From assembly GCA_003254885.1 (NCBI GenBank), contig QANT01004440.1, forward strand, positions 1 to 63,736: a DNA stretch of 63,736 bases, given 5' to 3'. The notes beneath the pieces were generated by a model, which was given only the letters and a program-made list of their open reading frames with translations, was not told the DNA's origin and ran no database searches. Made by a program: the position numbers and the translations under genes. The stretch comes from Purshia tridentata (lineage: Eukaryota > Streptophyta > Magnoliopsida > Rosales > Rosaceae). Below are positions 1 through 12,200 of this stretch, piece after piece; position 1 is the stretch's first letter; each line of letters starts with the position of its first letter.

Positions 1-3000
1 GTGTGTGTATATATATATATATATTCGAGCTACTTTGTTTCCTGAGTTTTGAGGGTAAATCTCATCTTTTCACCACATCCCCTCCTAGGGTATAGAATGG
101 GTTTGATAGAGCCCAAAATCCTAAAGTTAAACCATAACATAAAAGCCGACAAACCGGAGCCGATCAATTGATTGGTACAATTGAAATGTATTTACAAATC
201 AGAGATCAATCGTTCGTTTGACACAGTTAAATTCCATAATTAATTATAGGATAATGTGATAATATTAATTATGATATATAATATAATATAATATTATAAT
301 ATTAGGGTAATATACAATTATAATAATACTAGGATAATATTAAGATTTACATATCATTAATTTTAGGATAATATTACATATTTTTTAAATAAAAAACATC
401 TGTATAATATTTTTGGACCTTAGTCAAAAATAAAGAAGTATTAAGGTATTAGTCTAAAAGAGGAGAAAAAATTGGACCGTCCTATAAATCACCCATATAT
501 TGCTCTCATATATCGCAAATAATTGTAGCAATGGGTTTAAGTTTAACATTAATTATTGCATCTTCTTAAGACTTAATTTAATTATGTTCCTATATATTAA
601 TTATATATATCCTATATGGGCTACAGACCTTTGGTTCATTAATGTTTAGGTCGGTCTAACGAAAAATTCTTTTAACTTAAAGCTGATTGAAAGGCTGCTA
701 AAGTAATGTCTAGTTGCTTTTCAAGGGGAACAAGGCAATATTTTGAAAAGAAAAAGGTCGGCTTAATAATTAGCTAGGGGAACACAAACACATTATTATT
801 TTTCAAAGAAATATAAACTTAAAAAAAAAAAAAAAAACCTTAATCATGATACATCCACTGACCAGCCATGCGTACGTGTGCCTTGAAGCATAAATGTGTT
901 TCTTACTGTCATAGATGAATCAAGGTAATAAATTAGATTTTAATCAGATATTAGGGATTACAGATTTCGAATTGATCGATTAGCAAAAATGACATGTATT
1001 CTAAGCGATCGAGCATTTTATATGAGCATGCATGTAGGCAGATATGTTTGCATGGAAACTTAAATTAATTTTCTGGATCCTCTAAATATGTAATTTATTA
1101 ACATATATAAAATCCAGTACAAATAAATACCTCCTTAATGAGTAATTTAATAAGAGTAATATTAAATGCACTATATTTTGTTTATGGTAACCCTACCTCT
1201 CTAATTAATTAAGGTGAGATCTAAGTACGAACAGCACAAGTAGATTTTATCATTTGTTTAATGAAGAGGTATAAATAGTTTTTATCAATCTATTATTAAT
1301 TTAACATTTCAGTAGTACTAGAATAATCAAAGTAACATGGAAAAATGTTGTGAAATTGTGAATATTCACTCTGACTTACTGCATGTTTGGACGAAACATG
1401 CATGTAATGTAATCCATACAATAAAATTCAATGTTTCCCTTTTCAGCAGCCTCAAAAGGAAAGCTAGCTGAAATTCTGAGATGATGATAATATATATAAA
1501 CAAAAGTAAATTGAAGAATGCATCCAGTGTAGAAGCTCATATATAATATAAGACTAGCTGTCCAGGAAATATATATGTATATAGTTGCATGAATTTCTAC
1601 GTACTGGCCCGCGCGCAGAAAACATTTAACATTTGCAGAGTCATATATATTTTAAAGGGTTCGGAGTAGCTTAGAACATATATATATATATATATTATAT
1701 AAATATATAGGTCATTAATTTCTTTCTGAAATTATTTCTAATTTAAAGGGATTTATATATAGAGGTAGATATAATGATGGTGTCTCCACCTTCAAGCAAT
1801 GATATGGGTATAAGGCATCTGGAAAAAGGAAAAGGAATGCTTTCTCAGCTCTCGCAGAAGGGGCCACTATGTGTGCTTACTATATATTTGAGTACTATAT
1901 ATCTCTGAATGGGAGCCAAAGTTAACCTTTTGACATTTCAGTGCTGTTTAATTTGTTGCATTGACTCTAGAAAGAAGATGACTGCATGACATGTAAGGCC
2001 ACTTCCTGCAGTACTTATCATTTTTCTTCTTTTCCTTTGTCCAATTTACTGTATATATATATATATATATTAATCACAATAATTTCGTGATGTGGCTCAG
2101 GAGCAAACATTATATATTGTACACTTTGACATGCCACTTGATTGATATGCATACCATCTATATATATACACAATAATATGATCACAGTGTGATCGACAAT
2201 TACACCAAAAAATTACTCTAATATTTTGATTCTCATGCATGTAGAACAACTCCATGCATGCAACAAGGCAGCTACTCTTTAGGACTCAATATGTAGTGTT
2301 GCGTGACTTCAATCTTCTATTTAATTAACCATAGCGATACAAATCTCAAAATTTCAGGTTGAAATTAATCTAAAGCAATAATGGGGAGGCATGCTTGAAA
2401 AGTTTGGGAGGGAGACAGTATCCTTATTGTGTGTAACTTTAATATTACATGGAAAAAAATATCTCTAAATTATAATTAATCAGCCTCAGAGGGAAAAAAG
2501 GTGATTGAATTGACCAAGACCCTATATATCTTCAAAGGCATCTGAAATATTGGGAATAAAAGTGGGTTATAGACAACATGACTAAGACCAGCTTCTTAAC
2601 CATGATATGGATTGATGAGAACCCCACAAGCAACCAAAGGTGAGCTTTTTGAGTCTAGATTCCTAGAAATCTTTAGAAGGATGAGTGGCATAGAATTAGT
2701 TGTAAAAGACATTATATATATTGGGGTTCAATTCATTGCCATATTTTGCGGGCTGTGGCCCTGAGGCTGTGGATGTGGGCTTTGTAATCAAAGCCTCCCA
2801 AAGGAATATATGCATATGAAGTGTTTGTCATGATTACATAGAGTTGTAATTCCTTGACTTATTTTATAGCGTCTAATTTGGGTCAATCTTCTGAATCGAA
2901 TGCGATTGAATTCAAAGTCTAAAAGTTCCTACTTCACACACTTTCTGCATAATTATCCGAACCCACTTGAAAAAGATTAGGATAGCTAGTGAATATATAT

Positions 3001-4317
3001 ACATGTAGATCAGTGTATATATAACTTTATGTAGTGCTTTACTTGGTCATTAATTCAGAATATATATGTACGAAGAATTTAATATATAGTTCCAAAATAC
3101 ATAACTAATGTACTTGAATTTAATGATAGATATTATTATAGAATCTAAAACTTTTTTTTTTTCCATCTTCCTGGGAACCAACCAATATAGAGTGGGAAAA
3201 AAAAGAATACGGATAATAAAATAAAATTGTTCTTGCATCTATTCTCTGAGTGCACCAAACATGTAACCTTACAATTTTAGTTAAAAGGGGAGAATAATTG
3301 TAAAGTGAAATTGAACTTAGACCCACATAAAAGGAAGAATAGAATCATAAGAAAGAATGGTGGCAGTTCCTAGAGTTTAGAATGACGAATGTAGAACCAC
3401 CCAATTACACCAGTTCTTTTAAAAGTGCATGTGCCAGCCATTTTGTTAATTTTCTTATTTGCTTGGAAGTGATTGTTTGTGAAGCAAATCTACCTCTATA
3501 TATCTATCTTTGGAAATATACGGTATATATATAGATTGATACTCTTGCCTCAATGGGAGTGTATAATTAACATTTAATACATAGCAAAAGGGTGTTGAAA
3601 CTTGAAAGTGGGAAAAAGAAGATTTAAAAGCTTGGCAAGCGTGGAACAGTGATGTTGAGCAATGATTTTGTCTATGAAATATGGCCAGCTTTCCAAGATA
3701 AATTAATGAGGGTACAAGAGTTAATCCTTAAAAGGTTAACAAAGGAACATAGCCATTGAACAATGTTGCTAGCTAGCTGCCTGTCACACTGGTCCAAGTC
3801 CAACTACATGCATGTCCAAGTGGGGTATTAATTTGTAAATTGTTAGAAAACAATGTAACTCTTCTCTACCGACTCTTTAATTTGTTGTGTATGAGATTGG
3901 CATGCTTTGTGCATCATGTCATGGGCCATATGCAGCATCATTATGTCACTGGAACCAAGTACATAATCTCTTCGATCGCTTTGCTTGCTGAGAACACGAA
4001 GATGATGATTAATCATATGTTGGATTCACCCTGCACATGTAACTTGATCATGGGGTTTCAACTTTCTAGCTATCAAGCATATTGTACATAAGAGGTTAGC
4101 TAGATCATTAATTCGATCCTTCACCCTTTCAATTTGGACTTTGGTGTTATATGTTATTGAAGCTGGGTTTCTTGGTGAAGTCTTTTGGTGCACTTAGAAG
4201 CCCTTTTATGTCCGCCCAAGTTCTCCAACCTTGTAGTGCTATTTCCTCAACCCATATCTTATTTGGACTCAAATTCTTAGCCCAAGCCCAAGAAAAAGTT
4301 TACCCAAAAAAAAAAAA

Positions 4318-4450
4318 GATTCCCTTCCATCTGGCTATTAGTGATTACCATCCACTAACCAAGATAAGCTTATAAATTTCAATAAGAAATTCCCTTCCAT
4401 CTGGCCATTAGCGATTACCATCCACTAACCAAGATAAGCTTATAAATTTC
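4318..4450. repeat. Tandem duplication of about 69 bp
   Basis: Two head-to-tail copies of a unit that starts near ATTCCCTTCCATCTGGC and ends near AAGCTTATAAATTTC. The first runs about 4318-4380 and the second about 4388-4450. They differ at only a couple of positions (for example TAGTGATT against TAGCGATT), so the duplication is young. There is no coding content. Confidence 0.85.
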
Positions 4451-4721
4451 ATGATATGCAATGTGGAATAAATCTCTGACTTAGTTGTCATTGGAAGAAA
4501 CAGCAGAAGACCCAGGTGGGTCACAATCACAAATCATAATATTGATACAAGTTGTAATTTTTGGGAATGATTGTGGCTGATGTAAGGATTCTGTGTCTCA
4601 TAATTGGTCCACTTACGATTCCATACAGATTTTTTGGGTTGGTAAATCGAATCGATAAATAGTGGTGAGAGATACCCTTTGCTCCAATTTTATTTTGTTG
4701 GTGATCAAATATGTTTTTGGG

Positions 4722-5071
4722 CAAAATTTCGTTTTTGATCTATATAGTTTGGGTTAAATTTTATTTTGGTCTTTATAATTATAATTATATCAATGTAGCC
4801 CTTATAATTTTCTAATAGTTGCAATTTAAAAACACATGTATAATTTCATGAAATTTGTACGGTAAAAATAGCACCTGAAAGATATAAATAAATGTATTTT
4901 AGGTTGTACATCACATATTATTTTTGTTGATCAAATTAACAAAATTATGCATTTATCCTTGAAGTGCAACTATTAGAAATCTGTAAGTTAAATTGGCACA
5001 ATTAAATCGTAGGGACAAAAGACTTAACCCATATAACCCATATAACAAGGACCAAAAATAAATTTTTTTTA
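4722..5071. mobile_element. Decayed inverted-repeat (MITE-like) element
   Basis: The two ends are imperfect inverted repeats of each other over roughly 100 bp. The left arm begins AAAATTTCGTTTTTGATC and the reverse complement of the right arm begins AAAATTTATTTTTGGTCC. Both arms contain CTAATAGTTGCA at corresponding inner positions (near 4812 and 4966). No transposase is encoded. I could not define a target-site duplication, so the superfamily is unknown. It ends about 195 bp upstream of the SOUL gene start codon. Confidence 0.5.
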
Positions 5072-5203
5072 GTATGTAGTACATTGAGATGGCATAAAGA
5101 ATTTGTTTTGTTTCAGGTTTTATACAGAAGTGGGGAACAGCAAAAACAAAATGGTGGAAGTGGAGCCACTGAGCCACTTGTGTAGTCGTCCTTCTTGGGT
5201 GCT

Positions 5204-5209
5204 TATAAA
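5204..5209 (+). promoter_or_regulatory. TATA box of the SOUL gene
   Basis: TATAAA lies 57 bp upstream of the ATG at 5266, in a context (GCTTATAAAGCC) typical of plant core promoters. It implies a short 5' leader of about 25-30 bases. Confidence 0.55.
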
Positions 5210-5265
5210 GCCAGAGGCCTCCCCAAGGGACAGAGCACAAGGTGCACAAGGCATACCATCAAATA

Positions 5266-6011
5266 ATGGAGAAACCATTGTTGAACTTGATTGTGGTACA
5301 ATTGTTGATAGTAGCAATGTGTTACCTCTGTAGTCAACTTGTACTCTCTGGTGACGCTTTGGAATCGCCTGCGTACAGGGTGTTGCACTCAGAATCAGAG
5401 TTTGAGGTCAGACTGTACAGAGACTCCTCCTGGATGTCTGCTCTTGTCCAAGACACAACCTCCTTCGAAAAGGCCACTAAAGATGGCTTTCACAGGTTTT
5501 TCTAACACTCACTTTCGTTGTTTAAAATTTCTCAGAAAATCTCATTGTGGATGCTAAGTACTAACCACCCGAATACGTACTATTAATTATCAGGTTGTAT
5601 CAGTACATTCATGGTGGTAATCTCAACTCTTCGGAAATTACCATGACTGCCCCTGTCTTAACAAGCATTGTTCCATCAGGGAATGGGCCAGAGTACTATG
5701 TGAGGTTGTATCTGCCTGCCAAAAATAGAAGAACACCACCACAGCCCTCGAGTGAACTGAATTTGCAGTTGGATAAGTGGAGAAATCATTGCATAGCAGT
5801 CAGAAAGTTTTCAGGTTTTGCTAAGGATGATCACATTAATATAGAATTGGAAACTCTTTTGAACAGCCTAAACAAGCACTTGGATGGAAGGCCACCAATT
5901 CTGGGAGATAAGAATTCTTATACGATTGCCCAGTACAATGCTTCATATCACTTTACTGGGCGCTTAAATGAAGTGTGGATGGACCTCTCAGGATTTACTG
6001 CTGACTGTTGA
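5266..6011 (+). CDS. SOUL heme-binding family protein
   Basis: Two coding exons, 5266-5495 and 5594-6011, joined by a 98-bp GT-AG intron that splits an arginine codon. The product is about 215 residues. An N-terminal hydrophobic stretch (residues about 5-20, LLNLIVVQLLIVAMCYL) looks like a signal peptide or anchor. It is followed by the SOUL/HBP domain: ESPAYRVLHSESEFEVRLY, then GFHRLYQYIHGGNLNSSEI and the hallmark TMTAPV. Members of this family bind heme or other tetrapyrroles; plant secretory-pathway members have no firmly established role. The start is the first in-frame ATG downstream of a TATA box. An AATAAA polyadenylation signal lies at about 6040. The gene is tail-to-tail with GWD1, the stop codons being about 280 bp apart. 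Confidence 0.9.
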
Positions 6012-6292
6012 GACTCTAGAGAGGATGTGTGATAGGTTGAATAAAGATAACATCCTTCATTTCATGTAAACATGCCACTCGATTGATGGAGTCTTGACAA
6101 AATAAATAAACATACTGCTTCATTTAAACAGACCCACTTCAGAAAATACAGATGAACCCTTATGTAAATTTCTCACATTGCCATTCACAGGTCCTCATTA
6201 TTTTTTTTCTCTTTTTTCCTTATCAATTAATTTATATTTATAACATAAATCAATAACTTAAAGAGAAAGAGAAAAAGAAAAAGAAAAAGAAA

Positions 6293-9200
6293 TCACATTT
6301 GGGGTCTTGTCTGGACAACATAGAGTTTCCCATCCCTAATCACGCCTTCAATGTCTTGTGGAGTGCCATAGAGCTCCTCAATTGCACTTCCTGCGCGAGC
6401 AATGCTAGAGAGGATCGACTTGCGAAAGTTTCCATCAACAATCAGGGGGTCATTAGAGTAGTCAAGCACCACCTTATCTTCCTCATCCATAGGCACACTA
6501 GCATTGACATGAAAACAATATAAGATCAACGATCACAAAATAAATAGATAAATGAGTTTTTATGTTTTATGTTAAGTAAAAGTCATGTATTGTTGGAAGC
6601 TTATTGCCTGGGATAGTTGTATAGGAGTCTACCTGTCATAAAGGCCTGCACCAGCATAACCTTCGAGATCTTCACCATTGGAATCGGAGCGGAAGATTAT
6701 GGACCGTCTTATAAAGAGGCCAATGGGCTTGCTAGGGTAACCCAATACCTGAAAATGCCAACATACTCATTAGTGCAAACAATGGCAGGTCCAAGAAAAG
6801 ATGTGTGTTCCGTATTACAGGATTAGTGGGGTATGTGAAAGCCAAAAAAAAACTGTTATTCTGCTGTATAGTAAGTTTTATGATTTATATATTATTACTT
6901 CTATAAATTACATAATCCATGTGGAAATTATCAACACAATTCCTTGCCCTCTGTGGACTTTAACGCTTAGTCACTTTTTGTGAGATGCATAGTACCTGTG
7001 GAGAGTCCAGATTATTTTTCTTGCTAATAAAACTTAAAGCACGTCCAGGATAAGCTCCAACTAAAGTTTCTCCGAGTCCCCTTACAACCTATCACAGAGA
7101 AAAGACCCAAATCAATGTCTCTGATAATAATAAGAAAATATGTCGTTCCTAAACACTACCAAATACCTCAGCATATATCTCTGATGAGTCTCCTGAGGAT
7201 GGGTTAGTTGTGTGAATAACGAATGCATAGTCAGCATTTATGATTTCCTGAACAAGGACAGCCATGCAGAGATAATCATGGTCCAATTTCACTTTTCTTG
7301 TGCTGAAGTATGCTCTCTCATTCCACTTTGAAGCCCAGACCTGGATTATAAGTTATAACAGATGAGCATTTCCCAATATATCAGAAAATTTTAAATACAA
7401 CCATTTGACCAGCATTAACTTAACAAACAACATGGGCTCTGATATTGTGTTACGAAGTTCGTGATAAGAAAAGAGAACTAGAACACTGAAGAGAGTCAAA
7501 CCATAATGGTGGCTGGCCCTCTATATATTTTATTACTGAAAAATTATAAATACATGATTTTCCCGGACTAATAATACATCACTATCATATGTTCATAACA
7601 GATATTAATAAATCAGCTATATGGAAAGTGAAGTGAAAACATAGGTATTAGTTTGGGACACCAGCAAGATTTAGCCATTCACCACATAAACAAAAAATTT
7701 CTTCCAGCATTCCAGCGTCAACAAAGAAACAAAGAGAATATATGAAGCGAAAAAATAGATGCAACACAATAGAGCATAGTGGAGAATGATAAATGAGATA
7801 TATGTGAAGAGACTGGTAGTAATGATGGTTAACTCATAGTTTAAAGCCCCGACACTAACATCAGGGCCAGTTAAACTCCTACACCATTATTGGATTTACG
7901 AACACCGGATTCATTTAATCTTAAACATTATTAAGAGGGCCTTTGCAGCAAAGCATTCTTACCTTTTTTATAGCCATCCATGCTTGTTCCCATCGTTTTT
8001 CACCTTCATCACCAGGCCAAGGCATACCTGAACCTTGCATCTTAGTTTTCAGCTCTTGCACCTGAAAGTAACTCTCCACATAAGCTAATATCATTGGCTT
8101 AAACTACATCATTCTGTGTGGAGGCCCCTGTAGAGTTCTTTCCCTTATAGGTAGTGCAACCAGTTTTATGCCATATGAAGAGAAGAAAAAGAGCCAATGA
8201 TTGAATTCACACTTGAAACTTTAGTTTATAGGAGTGTAAAGGAAAGGTCTATAAAACCCATATATTGCTTGGTAACCAATTAGAAATGTCATTTTTAGCC
8301 TGTTTTTTAACAACTTATGTTGGCATTCAAATGGATGATAGGATGCCACAACAGAACTTCAGAGGTTGGATCATATTGCCCTAAGGAAACTATGTGATTG
8401 CAGACTTTGAAATGGAAATTGCATGCCTTTGCAATATATTATCTATTATAATTTTGACTAAAAGATTTAACCTTCAATCCCACCAGTAGAAAATAACATA
8501 CCAACTGGGGTGGTGCTGCCAGCTGTAGAACTGTCTCTCGAATCTTCCCAAGAGAACCAAAATCTCCTTCTTTTAACTTTTTCTTTAAGGTTTTCAACTT
8601 TTCAGCCACTGCCTGTAAATTAAACATACATTGCACACAAAAAGATAAAGTCAGACTGGAGGATGATCTCGTATTATGAGACTTGTCTGGATAAATATTA
8701 GATTGCAAAGATGCAGCCGGACAAACAGAAGATGTGCTTTGACTGGCACAATTAGAGCCATGGAAAGAAATTGGGAGTATGTCTAAATTATGCACACAAA
8801 AGAAGATGGAATGGAACCTTCATTTTTCCTCAAGGTACTGTAGGATAACAATAGACAAGAAAAATGCAGAATACAAGTAACCGAAGCCATTTTAAGTTTA
8901 TATACTTTCTACAGTTGATCCCAGCGGTTGAGTAACCAAAATAAGTTATCTTTTTTCCAGTGAGGTTAAAAATTGCTCTTTCTATATCAAGGCATCGTGC
9001 AGTTCTATAAGTGATTTATATCTACAAAATCTTAACAATTTAGACATGTAGTAATCATACAGTAATGAAGCTGCATCACATGCAGCATTTCCATTACTCC
9101 AGTCAAATTTTTGAGGTGTAATAGAGTTCGACCTCATAATCAAGAGAAAAAGAAATTGGCTTATTATGCAAATTCCAACAACTAAAAACCTAATTAACTT

Positions 9201-12200
9201 GAAACTTCAGACAGTTCTGGTTAAGGGATAGTAGAGAATCACAGCTGCATAAGTAACATATGTGCTTGAAATGATTATGCAAGTTTTGAGGCTAGGTAAA
9301 CCTTATTTGAATCTTCCGAAAGAACCTTTTCAAATGCTCCAAATGGTAGGGCAACTGATGTAGGAATTCCAACCCAAGATGGAACTTTTCCTTTTAAATA
9401 AGAAATATTACGTGATTTAGCTCCAACCTGTCATCACCACAGAAGTTGCACAAAATGTCAGAAATTAAGAAATTGCTAGTTTTAAGGATTCTTCTTTTGT
9501 GGGTAGTTTGAAGGATTAAAATGTATAGATATATTGCCCCAACCCACCAATAGTTAAAATAGAAAATAAACCAAAATCAAAATAACTCCTTAGATATAAG
9601 TTGAAAAACATTTCAAACCTTACCAATTCACTTGTGAACTCATCAGATGATATGGCATATCTACCCTTAAACTGCTTCCTCACCAATGTCAGAGATGGAG
9701 CGTCTTCTTTTGAATGAGCTGAACTTGCATCTTCTAGGTCACCCTTATTAACCTCACTGAAATTATATATGAAAAGAAAGTAAATATTGTATTTCATTTC
9801 TTTTTGTTCATCCAATTGTAATTGAGATACTAAGCATTTAAGAATGGAAATTATATTGCAGTGAAATTTTTTTCATGTGACACTGAAACCATATTGTCAG
9901 CACACAATAGAAGATAGCATATGAGCATCTTTCAAGATCAAGCTACAGAGAAAAAAGTACCTATAAACTACTTCAGCAGACGTTGGCTTTAGACGTAATA
10001 ACTTCCCTTCTTTAGCTTGGAGGTCAGCCAAAATATTGGGATCAAAGCATGTTGCAAAGCAAACCTGCAAATAATTTGGTTATTACACCAAACCTGTCAA
10101 TTATGCAGGCCAAAATATTATGTGGTGAGTAATTACCTTGCTATTTCTTGCTCGGACAGAGACATGAGATAGGACATCTGGCATATCAGGTGTGAGCACA
10201 GCAACAGTACCATCTGGAATTTCTTCCTCACCTTTCACACTTTTTGCCACCAAAATTGTGGGCTGCTCGTAAACTTTATTCTGAACAGTGAGTAACTCAT
10301 CCACAACAACAACATATCCAACCACTTCAACTGGGCTGATAACCTGCCAACTGTCCAGGCCAGCAAAAGTAACATTAGAAAATTATCACAGCATATGAGT
10401 TATAGGTGTTGACATTGTTCAGTTAAAGCTTCTTAGTTTTATTTGATAACACATCAGAGTGCATTGATTTCTCTTATTGCCATTCAAATATCTCTCACTA
10501 TTTGAGATTAAACATGACATGATTAGCTAAACAACGGAAATACAATCAACCTTCCCAGATTAGCAGTCTTCCGAAGAACCGGATCAAGTCGATTAAGGAG
10601 TGAGGATAAAGAGGCAGCTGATCCAGCCCGGATGATTTCTTCAGTAAATATGTCCACCTGCAAGATATGATTATGAGAAACAAGGAAGCTACATGATACA
10701 TAATATGAAACAAAATGCTTTGGTTTTGAAGACAGATAATACATACAGCCCATTCATCCACTCCAAGCTGTGATCCGAGGTACTCTGCTGTCGGCTGTAA
10801 AATATTCTGATACGACTCTGCCTTGTTTGCAAGCGCAAGGCGGGTTCTGTCTAGGATTGATTTTGAATATAATGCCCAGTGATCACTATTACTCTTTAAC
10901 ATGTTTAAGGCATGATCCCATCCCTACATAAGCAATGAATGAAATGAAATCATTATGAAATTTATCCATCTTCTACACCCTGAAATAATTGTGACAGTGC
11001 TTAGTTACTTAGACATTTTATGCCTCCTGAAAGCCAATGAAAAGATAATGGGTTTGAAGTAAATCTTCCACTCACCTAAACAATTAATGGTCCTACAACC
11101 TTTAGCTAGTATCTTAAAAATGAAAACCAAAAAGTCTGCTAAAAAAAAAAAGAAAACTAAAAGGAGATGTCCCTACTTTTAAATTTAACCTATTCTTCCA
11201 ATTGACATGAATTCTTATCAAAGAAAAACATAAAGAACTTTGAAACATAGGTTTTGATAGTCCTGATTCTAAAACCCTTATGCTTGAGGATTTTTGAGGT
11301 CCTCAAACAGTAGATATTTTTGAGATCCTCAAAACAAGAATTGGCAACATTTTCAATAAGAATTCTGATTAGCTATTTACCTTCAAACAGAAGATGAGAT
11401 CCTCATTATCATCTGATGATAGTGCCAGGTTTTCTAACACTAGAGAGATGAAGTACATAATTTTCTGCATGCGTAAATCAGTTAATCAAGACTCAAAACT
11501 GATGCAACATCAGTGAAGAAGAAAACAAAGAAAAATTAAAAGATATTGATTTCTAGATGTATAGGTAACTGGCTAGACAATAAGATATACCTCTGGTCCA
11601 GCATTATTCAGTTCTCCATAACCCCTCTCAATAGCCGTCCTAACAGTTGAATCAAGGGCAATGTCCAAAAATAAAAGATCCTTCAGACGATCACTAGGCT
11701 TAGAAAGCAATGGCCAAAGCACCTGACGAGCCTCAAGCAAAGCCTGGATAAAAATTTAAAAGAACATTGAAAATCAGAGTTAGTGCATAAGAGAAAGACT
11801 GGAAGAAATTTTTTTCCAATATAAAAATTCACAAACCTCAATTAGGACTTCTACATTATTGTCTTCAACATGTTCTAGAACAAATCGCAACAGCTCCTGT
11901 TACAAAAAAATGTCAATTTGCAACTTTGTATTAGTTATCTCATTCCATTCAAACATCAAATTTTTTTTTTTTTTTTAACAGAACATCATAAGAATTTGAA
12001 ATGAAGTTAAGAATGTTACTGGAAAATCAGATGGCAAGCCGGATATAGGATTTATTTTTACTCCAACCATGAAGCCTTGACCCTGGAGAGAACTAAAGTT
12101 CTATCAAAAGCTAACAACAAATTGTGTTGAGCTACTCCAACTAGTTAGTGATACTACCTCAGCTTTGTAGCCCATGCAATTTGAAATGGCAGACTCAAGA

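Larger units (their letters stand above)
1..5100. other. AT-rich intergenic region, no gene recognised
   Basis: No open reading frame here resembles a known protein. The sequence is AT-rich with several TA dinucleotide runs (around 7-24, 1679-1695, 2052-2070) and a poly-A run near 820-838. I looked for the common conserved plant microRNAs by eye and saw none, and saw no tRNA. Two repeats inside it are listed separately (4318-4450 and 4722-5071). Confidence 0.7.

Noticed and set aside
1..5000. Conserved microRNA precursor
   Set aside because: I compared by eye with mature sequences of common plant families and saw no match; a structure search was not possible.
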